Assembly (NCBI RefSeq): GCF_016097555.1
Contig: NC_054704.1
Location: 75,662,118 to 75,726,117, forward strand
Source of the DNA: Gigantopelta aegis
Taxonomy: Eukaryota; Mollusca; Gastropoda; Neomphalida; Peltospiridae
Direction: 5' to 3'
Length of the DNA: 64,000 nucleotides
This document shows, piece by piece, positions 13,391 to 22,450 of the stretch. A program made the translations under genes and the position numbers. The notes under the pieces were generated by a model that had not been told where the DNA came from, did not search any database, and saw only the letters and a list, made by a program, of their open reading frames with translations. How positions within the stretch are numbered: the stretch's first letter is position 1; each line of letters starts with the position of its first letter.

Positions 13391-14059
13391 TACTGTGTCT
13401 AAAATACACCTCCGAGCCATCAGGAACTGAGGGGTAGGATGGCAGGCTTCGTAATAGGAGGTAAAATATGGCTTGCTGTTATTTTTTTAAAAATAGAAAT
13501 ATAAGAGCTAGTTGGACATTTGAACGGTTATAATTGCTCTCTTGGTCAGCGATAACTCTTATATAACAAAAATGTGGAATTTCTGCCTACCACTGAATAA
13601 CAAAGATTTTTACTGTCGTATAAAAATAATCCCATGTCTAACATGAACTACCTTTATAATGATCATTTTCCAGTTCACTGATAACAAATATTTTACATAT
13701 TAATCACATTACAGGAAGAAACCTGTCGGCACCAGAACATTATTGAGGGGGTGCTGTTGGGTAGTGTGTACTAGTGGTTACTATGTGAAATAATTATCGA
13801 CAAAGTCAAAAATTATCAATGCAGTGTATTTAAAGTCAAACATAGGAATATTGTTGTATTACAATGGGAATTTTTGCCTACTTAGTCGAAGTTAGTGGCA
13901 GGCAGAAATTCTATGTTTTTGTTATATAGCGTTATCTCTGACTGAGAAAGCGATTATAACAATCCAAATGTCCGTCTCTCAAAAACATGATGAAATGGGA
14001 GGTCTTTGCCATCAGATTGAGGAATCTACATCATGTAATGTTGTATTTTAGACACAGTA
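13391..14059. mobile_element. 669-bp element with long inverted ends (MITE / foldback type)
   Basis: Starts TACTGTGTCTAAAATA and ends with its reverse complement. Inside, a second matching pair (GGACATTTGAACGGTTATAA near 13513 against its inverse near 13950) shows that the inverted arms reach at least 200 bp inward. If the outer TA is the target duplication, the termini read CTGTGTCTAAAATA, as in a Tc1/mariner-related non-coding element. There is no coding capacity. Confidence 0.75.
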
Positions 14060-15269
14060 TATGGTGATCGTTTGGTTGTTGGAACTCAACAATTTTCAAC
14101 ACCAAAGAATAAGTATGCTGCTGTTCTACCCTTACTTGTACATATAATCATGGAATTTAAGCTGAACCCACACCAGATACAGTTGCCAGGAGTAGAACCC
14201 AAGTGAGACATGTCGGAACCTTTAATGGATATAGGCATGTAAAACAAGTTTTGAGATATATAGTTTAAAATGAGCTATATGTTGTTGGATATAGTGACTA
14301 ATAATCATTTTCCGTTCCTTTACTTTTTACTTTTTAATAAAGATGATTTCTACATTTGTTTCACTGTTGTATTATGTAATTAATTACTTGTTATTGTAAA
14401 AAGTATGTATGTTAGATTCAATTCTTTTCATAACCTGTTTATAAATTTATTATTATTGTTTTTTAATCCATCCAACTGCCCCTTTCCTTTCTCTCCTTTG
14501 AATTCCATTTCATCTCTTCTCAATCTGGCAAAACACTTCTTTCAACTTCTTTTGCTGTCCACCTCCACATCCCAGTCCTTGTCTTTCCAACCACAACATG
14601 TGCTTGTCTCTTATGGATATCTGTGCCACACTTGCCATTTCCCATCAACTTTGTGGGCTTTGTCTGACCACTTCGGACAGTGTTCAGTAGTTACTTCTGG
14701 CACTGTTAAGAGGCACTTGTAACGACCTACTATAATCCCCAACTACTGGTGGTCAATAGACCAGCTTGTGTATAATTATTTAATTGTTATACTTACAGTG
14801 CTTACACATATGGTGTATCGGTTTAATTTGGTAAATTTCTCATTTAATTGTTGACAATAAAGATAATGTGTACTGTTTTGACTGAGTGATATAGTAAAAT
14901 GCACAAAACGGCAGGACTGCAGAAAGTACTTGTCCGCTCGCCAAATGTGAGTAAAAATTCTGATGGACGAGTTAAAAAATGCAACTACCAGTCCGAACAT
15001 CTATCTGTCTTTTTGATTTAGTTTTTGCCACTTGATGTTGATCACTTACCAAATGTGAGTAAAATGTTTGTCAATATACTAGTATATCATTTGAAGTGAA
15101 GACACTGTATATTATAATATTATTAATAATATATTGTTCTATAGACTGGCGGACTAGTAAAAATTCTGATGGGCTGATAAATTTTAATTGGTTCTGGTCC
15201 AGCGGGGTAGTTAAATATTTTCCAGTTCTGCACCCTTGAAACGGTATATGATGCACTAATCGTTACAGC
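14060..15269. other. SAP30L upstream region
   Basis: AT-rich with no clear TATA or CpG patch. The motif CCAAATGTGAGTAAAA occurs near 14940 and 15050, and a relative (GTAAAAATTCTGATGG) recurs near 14952 and 15157, so the stretch is partly made of diverged direct repeats. The SAP30L promoter or an upstream exon should lie here but cannot be placed. Confidence 0.4.
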
Positions 15270-18200
15270 ACGAATGGCTTCAGTACAGAGGAAGACAGCA
15301 GAGGTGGGCACGACCAGGTGTGTTGTTTGATTGACAGTGGAGACCGATGTTCCAGGCAGGCTGGTAATGCAAGCTATAGCAAGAGAATCCAGAAAACTGT
15401 CATCCAGCGCAAACTCAAACTGGTTCGAGATGATAATGTAAGAATATATTTTTTTATTTGTCATGACAGTTGACCATTCAAAACAGCTAGCAAAAATCTG
15501 CCCACAGAATGACATATACATGAGACCAATTTACAAATTGTGCCGTAGTTAATTTGGCTGCGAAGTATCAAATATGCTGTTGATTGTGCAAACTAATAAA
15601 ACTCTAATTAAAATACAGTGGAATTTATCCTCAGGGAAATGTTTTTATATAGCTGTTGGAAGTAGGGGGCAGGGTATGTTTTTTGTGTGAACAGCATATA
15701 CAGCCCTCTGTTACCTTTTCCATTTAAGACCCAGATGGTGCCTACTTCAATTTTTATATAGATTGGCAGTGTTTCTGCCAGAAATACATTTTTGAGTATG
15801 ACACTATGTAATTGAATGCAATCGCAATCAATAGGGGGCCTCCCCTAGAAAGAAAATGGGTTACATTTAGGGTTAGGGTTAAGAAACTCATACAGTAATG
15901 ATAAGAGTAATTAATTTTGTCAAAAGGTTAACTTAAAAAATAAACCCGCAAATATTTTTGGGTATGGCAGAAAGCCTGATTGTATGACATGTTTCAGTTG
16001 CCAGATGAAAAAAATAGTCCATTTGCAACCAAATTGGTTGCAATGTAGAAGGCATGTTGTATATTATTTGCATAATGATCATATTTAATGATCGTCAAAT
16101 ACAGTTTATTGCAGTTTATTTTTATTATATTTTACGTCTGCTTTTTTATAGTTTATCTCAAATTAATATATCCCTTCAACATTTGGTCTATAGCAAATAG
16201 AACTACTAGTATTAGCACTGTAACTAAAATAGTCTATTAATGGTGATAATTGATAGGTTACAGGTCACCAAGAGCTATAACATATGAGCCACTATTAATA
16301 TTTGTATTGTATATATTTATTCCACATTAAAATCTTGCTCTTGGTTCGTGGTTCGCTTACCATAATTTGCCAACAATATTTTTTGGGCTACCATATTTTT
16401 TGGCAAGTTTCGAGCCCTGAGGTCAATATATTGACAACAATTCTCAGGTGAAAGGTTACGTGAACATGGCAATGAGTTATGAATGGTTAACTGTAGAACA
16501 GTCGTAATTACCAGTAGGAAATATATATCTCACCTGTCTTAAAATGAGTAATACCTGTGCATTCTAAATATAAATGGGGTGGGATGTAGCCCAGTGATAA
16601 AACGTCCACTTGATGCCCAGTCGGTCTAGGATCGATCCCCGTCTGTGGACCCATTGGGCTATTTCTCGTTCCAGCCAGTGCTCCACAGCTGGTGTAACAA
16701 AGGCCATGGTATATACTGTGCTGTCTGTTGGATAGTGCATATAAAAGATCATTTGCTGCTAATCGAAAAAAGTAGCCCATGAAGTGGCGACAGTGGGTTT
16801 CCTCTCAGTATTTGTGTGGTCCTTAACCATATGTCTGACGCCATATAACCGTAAATAAAATGTGTTGAGTGTGTCATTAAATAAAACATTTCTTTCCTTC
16901 CTTCTAAATGTAAGTGTTTTTGAGGGTAAACTATGTGAATATTTCTCTAGAAAATATTTGACAATATATTTTATTGGTTATATTGGTTCATTTGAACATC
17001 TTATACATGTATGTAATTGGAACAGTGTATGAAAAAACAATAGTGACAGTTTTATTAAATGAAGCTAAAAGGTAACAACACATTCTGCTCTTACAAAGTA
17101 ATAACAGTTTTAATAAGAGGAGATACTGTTTGTTTCTTTTGTAGGTATCTCACATATACATCTGTGATTACCACAAAAACATGATACAAAGTGTTCGCAG
17201 CAAACGAAAACGCAAGGACAGCGAAGATGATCGGATGTTTGACCAGGATGATGATATACCAGAGGTAATTTAAGTTGTACCACCTTTCTTTTATTTAAAT
17301 CTTGTGACCTTTACAATGTACAGAAATCTGTAATGGCTGTTCATTTCATTGCAATTTACTGAACTGCTTATATCCAGTTAAGGTTCAAGCATTTTGTCCT
17401 GGATACACACCTGAGCTGTCTGTTCAGGACAGGGCTTGATGGTTAGTGAGAGATAAGTCTTACATCTCCCAATTTATTCGTTAAAACTCACTTTGGGTGG
17501 GAGCCTGTACTTAGGTATGAACGCAGTACCTACCAGCCATAAGTTCGATAGCTTAGCCACTGTGCCATCTAGGCTGTGTTAAGCAAAGTACTTTAATAAT
17601 TAATCGCTACCCCTCAGTCCATGGTAATATAGAACTGGGAGCTGGACGTTGCCCAGTGGTAAAGCGCTCACTTGATGCATGGTCGGTTTGGGATCGATCC
17701 CCATCGGTGGGCCCATTGGGTTATTTCTCGTTCTAGCCAGTGCACCACGACTGGTATATCAAAGGACGTGGTATGTGCTATTCTGTCTGTGGGATGGTGT
17801 ATATAAAAGATCCCTTGCTGCTAATCGAAAAGAGTAGCCCATGAAGTGGCGACAGCAGGTTTCCTCTCTCAATATCTGTGTGGTCCTTAACCATATGTCC
17901 CACGCCATATAACTGTAAATAAAATATGTTGAGTGCGTCGTTAAATAAAACAGTTCCTTCCTTATAGAACTGGTGCCACCACCAAATGATTTCAATGATG
18001 TGGTCCAGCCAAGTGAAGGCTGATACCCATAGTTATGGCTACCTGTTTGAATATTGGCTGAAAGTCTCATGTGTGCACAAGCTACTACACTTACATTTTT
18101 GTTAATAACCATTAACGTGTACTTTGGACAAACAGCCAGATGGCCGCATCTTTGTTCAAGACAGCATGCTTGAACATCGTTTGAATGAGCATGGAAATGG

Positions 18201-20556
18201 AAAGAATGATGAACAACCTGTGGTGGACAGCCCACTGACTAAACTAGTCACCAATAGCTATTACATCTAGTTGGTACAGTGTAACTCATATTTGATGTTA
18301 TCGGATACCATCAGCTGTTTTGATGCAACATACACTTTCCACCCAGTTTTTGTTTTTGTATATTATAATACAATATAGGTTAGGAGAAAGAGAAGGGAGG
18401 GAACTGTTATTGCTTCAGTTAAATGTCCAGTAGACTATTTTTATGTAGAATAGGTTGCATATTACCAGGGCTTCTAGATTATGGTAGCCCCACTCCCATG
18501 GCTAGTGATATTAAATATTGGGCTAGTAAATTACTATATAGCCATGCCCGACCAGGGCTAGCTCTGGGTGAGCAAAGCAATTCGCCAAATTATCTTTAAA
18601 TATCAGGGCTCGAACTTAACGACGGCACCAGGATATAAATTGCCGTAGGTAGAGAGCATTACCGATAGCACTTTTGTGCCGTCGGTAAAACTCCTCAACA
18701 ATGGCAAAATATATACACCAGGTGTACATAAACTGCCAATATTTAAAAATTTTACATTTGAAATATGTTTACATACAGCAAAATAACCTTTCAGTCATAT
18801 TTATTTTCTGCAAATGTCAGTTTAAAAAATAATTGCCATAGGCAGGCTCAAAATGGCTGTCGGTTGGCTGTTTCACCTATGTCACTTCTTTAAAAAATTT
18901 GCCGTGGGACACAAATTCTTACGTTCGAGCCCTGAAATAAGCAAAATCCACTGTTAATTTTCAACAAAATAACAATTATTACATGAAATGTTTTCGCCAA
19001 TTGTTCCTGAAATTCGCAATTGGTGAATTTGGCGAGTGGCAGAGCTAGAATTTTTTGGTCAAATGTTGCAGTTAAGTCTATTTTGTAAATATAAATATCC
19101 TGACACCACCCCAACCCCCAATGTTAGTGTTTTTAAGCTCTATCTCCCTCTTTAGGTGACATATCTGATAATAATAATTATTATTTAGTAAAATTGTGTT
19201 AACTTAAAAGTAAAGTAGGGTTAGTGAATTTTTAATTGTGGCTAGTAAATTTTTAAAATCACTGATAACTAGAAGCCCTGATATTACAATTTTGATTGAA
19301 GAATGATATATAGAGAAGCAAACATAAATTCAGGGCTAGCTCTGCCACTATCTAAATTCGCCAATTGCACATTATAAAAACAGTGTAATAATTGATATTA
19401 TGTTAGAAAATAGCTATAGGTTTTGCATTTTTGAGATAACTCAAGTGGCAACATTTTCTGATCACCCAGAGCTAGTCCAGTAAATTTAATGTCATTTCTG
19501 TATGTTAATCTGAGATAATAATGGATAAATGTTAACTTTCAAACATGCAATAAAAATGTATTTATTATTTCAGATTGACTTTTTTCAAATGCCTGTAAAT
19601 GCACTTCGTCGATACAAGAGACACTTTAAAATATCTACCCGACCGGGACTCAACAAAGCACAGTTGGCAGACGTAAGACATTTTAATAATCACAAATAGG
19701 TTTTATATTAAACAAAAGCAGGCCAGCCAAAGGCTCAAGCTGTACATGTTATTTTTGCATCTGAATTTTTTTTCCCAATTCTGCTGTCCATGCATACTTG
19801 TTTCTAAATTGATTTTTGATATCAACTTATTTGTATAACCAAATGATGGACACATTTTTTTTTCTAAATTTTTTTCAGTGTCTACAATTGGAAATAAATT
19901 TCACGATTTATTCCAATTCTAAATTTTTAAAGACAGTTTCTATGTTAAGCATATTTTTTGTTGACTGTATATTCATTTACGGATTGTCTGTTGTTTCTTT
20001 TACGTTCATCGGGGTATGAACAAAACAAAATCATCCGCAAACTGTGTGAATCGGCGAAGCCATTCTCACATAAGTTTGCGGATGATTTTTTTTGTTCATA
20101 CCCAGATGAATGTAAAAGAAATAACAGACAATACTTACAATTAAATTTGAATGATACATGCTAATAATAACACTAAAATGTCATACTTTATTTAGAATTA
20201 TTTTTTATCCATAAACAATAACGCTCATTAAGACAACTTGCCCATATAAAATGACGTCATCACATATGACGTTCCCTGACAACGTAATTTTTACGTTCAT
20301 CGAAAAATGAACAAACTCCCGTTGCTACGTCTGGACCAATGGGATGACGTTACATTGTAATGAATGTAACAGAAATTTAATTATTTAGCTATTAACACAA
20401 CACTTTATTTACCTTTGTTATTTTTCTCAGGCTGTAGGCCGACATTTCAAGACGATTCCTGTGATTGAAAAGGAAGCTCTCACATTCTTCATCTACATGG
20501 CCAAAAACTACAAGAGTCGCTTTGACCAGAAGTTCATGGACGCTGTTCCCAGCTAG
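15270..20556 (+). CDS. SAP30L: SAP30 / SAP30L, Sin3-HDAC corepressor subunit; 170 codons in four exons
   Basis: Exons are 15270-15437, 17145-17264, 19574-19672 and 20431-20556; all introns are GT-AG and phase 0. The first exon reads (T)[12 protein letters not shown], nearly identical to vertebrate SAP30L ([12 protein letters not shown]). It then holds the zinc finger: [10 protein letters not shown] at 18-27, closed by ICDYHK at 62-67 across the first intron. [11 protein letters not shown] at 32-42 lies between. A basic nuclear signal SKRKRK at 75-80 and an acidic stretch lead to the Sin3-binding half ([20 protein letters not shown], then [12 protein letters not shown]). SAP30 proteins bridge Sin3 to HDACs and bind DNA and phosphoinositides. 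Where the family has its initiator Met, this DNA has ACG (15270-15272), with an in-frame stop 21 bp upstream. So either a non-AUG start, an upstream exon (an AG precedes 15269), or a base change in this assembly is involved. Confidence 0.92.
15777..15978. mobile_element. MITE with CAGTGTTTCTGCCA-type ends
   Basis: Left end CAGTGTTTCTGCCA and right end, read inverted, CAGGCTTTCTGCCA; inner sequences ATTTTTGAGTATG and TTTTGGGTATGGC are also related. It lies in SAP30L intron 1. A few TTAGGG-like units inside (15866-15880) are too short to be telomeric. Confidence 0.55.
16573..16901 (+). mobile_element. SINE-A copy, full length
   Basis: tRNA-derived head with A box (TAGCCCAGTGATAA) and B box (GGATCGATCC), the shared core (AAAAGATCATTTGCTGCTAA), and tail GTGTGTCATTAAATAAAACA with a CTTT run. 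The flanks TTCTAAATATA (16562-16572) and TTCTAAATGTA (16902-16912) are an 11-bp duplication with one change. In SAP30L intron 1. Confidence 0.9.
17375..17578 (-). mobile_element. SINE-D copy
   Basis: Minus-strand head GATGGCACAGTGGCTAAG and GGTAGGTACTGCGTTC, body CCCACCCAAAGTGAGTTT, and 3' end CCAGGACAAAATGCTTGAAC. In SAP30L intron 2, a few bp from a SINE-A on the other strand. Confidence 0.65.
17639..17962 (+). mobile_element. SINE-A copy, full length, 11-bp target duplication
   Basis: Head GCTGGACGTTGCCCAGTGG with B box GGGATCGATCC, standard core and tail. It is flanked by TATAGAACTGG at 17628-17638 and 17963-17973. The perfect duplication and good match to the other copies suggest a fairly young insertion. 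The 158-codon minus-strand open frame across it (17759-18235) is antisense SINE sequence. Confidence 0.92.
18553..19050. mobile_element. Middle MITE (M2) of the nest
   Basis: Left end CAGGGCTAGCTCTGGGTGAG and right end GGCAGAGCTAG. The inner sequence (AATTCGCCAAATT, then ATTCGCAATTGGTGAATTTG) matches solo M2 copies at 19331, 26303 and 29491. Splitting by M1 at 18604-18934 explains the extra length: without it about 167 bp remain, the size of the solo copies. Confidence 0.8.
18604..18934. mobile_element. Inner MITE (M1) of the nest
   Basis: Ends CAGGGCTCGAACTTAA and, inverted, TTACGTTCGAGCCCTG. Flanking AAATA at 18598-18602 and 18935-18939 may be the target duplication, one base off on the left. 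A related partial copy lies at about 44950-45100 (GGCTCGAACTTAAGAAG). Confidence 0.8.
19331..19480. mobile_element. M2 MITE, solo copy with 6-bp target duplication
   Basis: 150 bp from CAGGGCTAGCTCTGCC to CCCAGAGCTAGTCCAG, flanked by TAAATT at 19325-19330 and 19481-19486. In SAP30L intron 2, just 50 bp from the nested M3/M2/M1 group. Confidence 0.8.
19983..20132. repeat. Long hairpin (A), about 68-bp arms, 12-bp loop
   Basis: The left arm (ATTGTCTGTTGTTTCTTTTA onward) is the near-perfect inverse of the right arm ending ATAACAGACAAT; the core ATCATCCGCAAACT pairs with AGTTTGCGGATGAT. A perfect TGACGTCA follows at 20252-20259, and a second weaker hairpin with the same ACGTTCATCG motif follows at about 20288-20385. 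In SAP30L intron 3. No coding capacity. Confidence 0.9.
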
Positions 20557-21300
20557 TGTGGTGGCGATGGTGGTGGTGTTTTTTTTTATTCTGTGCTTAA
20601 CTAATGTCCCATTCACATATACAATAACACCAATGACGTGAACATTTGTGACATGGTGGCAATTGGTGAAATGGCATATTCTCTATGACTGGCCCCATAA
20701 CAAAAAGCGGATTCCCTGTATGTATACTGAAATGGTATGTGAACTACCGAGTGATTAATGTCGTAGCTAAATGTTATTAGCTCAGGACAAGGGCCTTTGA
20801 CGAAGCGATCTCAGTGCTACGATCACTTAAGAACATATGGTAGATATACACTAAAGTTGATGTTAGCGCTACGATCACCGTAAGAACATACGGTAGCTAT
20901 ACACTAAAGTTGATGTTAGTGCTAAGATCACTATAAGAACATATGGTAGCTATACACTAAACCTGATCTTAGCACTATGATCACCTTAAGAACATACAGT
21001 AGCAATACACTAAAGTTGATCTTAGCACTACAATCACCGTAAGAACATATAGTAGCTATACACTAAAGTTGATCTTAGGGCTATCGCTTCGTAAAACGGG
21101 ACCCATGATTGTAAGATGTTCTTGTCTGTCTCCGACCACGTGCTACATCGTTTGTTTTTCTAATCATGTTTTGAGATCCATCCTGAATGAGTTTGAAACT
21201 GGAGTGGATGTGCACAGAGTGGAAATGAGTGGCTGTTTTGTACATTATTTGTTACATGTCAAGTGCTATTGTCAGTTTTAACATAAATTATTAAATAGCA
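20557..21300 (+). other. SAP30L 3' UTR / 3' flank
   Basis: Follows the stop TAG. It holds a 57-bp-unit minisatellite (20806-21090) and an ATTAAA signal at about 21289, a possible polyadenylation site. The 3' end cannot be fixed without a transcript. Confidence 0.5.
20806..21090 (+). repeat. Minisatellite, about five 57-bp units, with inverted ends
   Basis: The unit contains GTAAGAACATACGGTAGC, TATACACTAAAGTTGAT and TTAGCGCTACGATCAC. The block is bounded by GACGAAGCGATCT on the left and CTATCGCTTCG on the right, an inverted pair. It may therefore be a small inverted-repeat element whose core has been multiplied. Confidence 0.8.
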
Positions 21301-21419
21301 ACATGGTTTGTTGTTTATTACTGATGTATAGTGATACACTTGGTAGTTGTTGATTTACTGGAGTAACAAAAACACAAGTATATTCTTTAAAAATATCACA
21401 TTACCCAGTTTCAAATTTT

Positions 21420-21603
21420 CAGGGGTGGGAATTCTCCTCGGATCAGCTATTTTCCTTTCATGAAACATTGCATTTCCTCGCATTTTAATCGTCCTTTACT
21501 CCAAAATGTGTCAGATGGCACAGATTTTAACCTAGGATTTCAAGAATTTCCGGGATCCCTCTAGATTTTATCTTTTTTTACACTTGACCAATTCCCACCC
21601 TTG
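21420..21603 (+). mobile_element. M4 MITE, 184 bp, 6-bp target duplication
   Basis: Ends CAGGGGTGGGAATT and AATTCCCACCCTTG, flanked by AATTTT at 21414-21419 and 21604-21609. A second copy of exactly the same length lies inverted at 28034-28217. Non-coding. Confidence 0.88.
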
Positions 21604-21609
21604 AATTTT

Positions 21610-21890
21610 ACCACAGCAATGATAGTGCTGTGGTTTTCCTTTTTTGCCACCATGCCCTTCCCATACATTCCAGTTATCATTAGTAATATGATAAAAGGCA
21701 TCCATATCAAATAAACTACATTGATTAGATCCCAAGGCACCAGGGTAAAATATTTTTTGTCTGAGAAAATTAAAACAATAGCCTTTGTGCCCATCTTTCC
21801 CATTATTAAACAGAAGGCAACCTTTGCTGTACTCCCAAAAATTAAAATTCGACCCCTGTTTATTAATTTTGAGACATTTAGCACACCCTT
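21610..21890 (-). repeat. Dispersed repeat R2, copy 1
   Basis: Related to 38790-39140: shared islands include CCATGCCCTTC, GATAAAAGGNATC and CCAAGNTGCCAGNGTGAAA-like sequence in the same order. Family unknown. The 107-codon minus-strand frame inside has no recognisable domain. Confidence 0.5.
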
Positions 21891-21959
21891 GATATGGACG
21901 AATATTCAGTGTGCAGTTTAAGAATGAAGATTAAGTGACCTGAAAATCAGTTCTAAACA

Positions 21960-22085
21960 TCAATGGGTAGGGGAGGGTATGTAATTTAGCTTGGTTGTAA
22001 ATCGGATCTCTGTGAACCCATTGGGCTTTTCCTGTCTCAACCAGTGCTTCACAAGCAGTGGTAAATGCTATTCTAAGGATCCCTA
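21960..22085 (+). mobile_element. Diverged SINE-A remnant
   Basis: Head-like GGTTGTAAATCGGATCTC, then CCCATTGGGCT and CAACCAGTGCTTCACAA. The 3' half is lost. Confidence 0.5.
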
Positions 22086-22319
22086 GCATTCCTATGGGCC
22101 TGCAATCTCAATTGCATATCAACACAGTACTGGCTATATGGAAGTACTTTAACACACCTTATGTTGTGTAATATTAATGGAATAGAATGGCCACAAGATA
22201 TATGATAGTGACAACACAAGTGTATTATTAAAATTGTGGCTTCCTTGTGTTTTGCATGACTTACAGAGATGAAAATGGGTTACAAAAAAAATGTATGGAA
22301 TGTCACTGTAGTATATTAG

Positions 22320-22425
22320 TTTACATGTCAATAAACCTTGATTAATTTACATCCAATTTGCAAAGTTTTCCAAGTTCTGAAAGTATGTGATCTGAAAAAT
22401 ATCACATACTTTGATTACATTGGAT
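22320..22425 (+). repeat. Dispersed repeat R3 with terminal hairpin, copy 1
   Basis: Shares AATTTGCAAAGTT and then AAGTATGTGATCTGAAAAAT with 63600-63715. It ends in a perfect hairpin, AAAGTATGTGAT against ATCACATACTTT, with a 9-base loop. Function unknown; it could be the end of a mobile element. Confidence 0.7.
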
Positions 22426-22450
22426 ATGCTATCTATTCAAAGATTATATA

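Larger units (their letters stand above)
18466..19280. mobile_element. Outer MITE (M3) of a three-deep nest, 7-bp target duplication
   Basis: Ends CAGGGCTTCTAG and, inverted, CTAGAAGCCCTG, flanked by ATATTAC at 18459-18465 and 19281-19287. Its own sequence is only the outer 87 bp on the left and about 230 bp on the right; the middle is another MITE (M2), itself split by a third (M1). It lies in SAP30L intron 2, between exons 2 and 3. The CAGGG ends recall hAT elements, but the duplication is 7 bp, not 8. Confidence 0.85.

Noticed and set aside
15864-15882. TTAGGGTTAGGG telomere-like motif
   Set aside because: Only two to three units inside a MITE; chance or part of the element.
17759-18235. 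158-codon minus-strand frame
   Set aside because: Its 3' part is antisense SINE-A; the rest has no domain.
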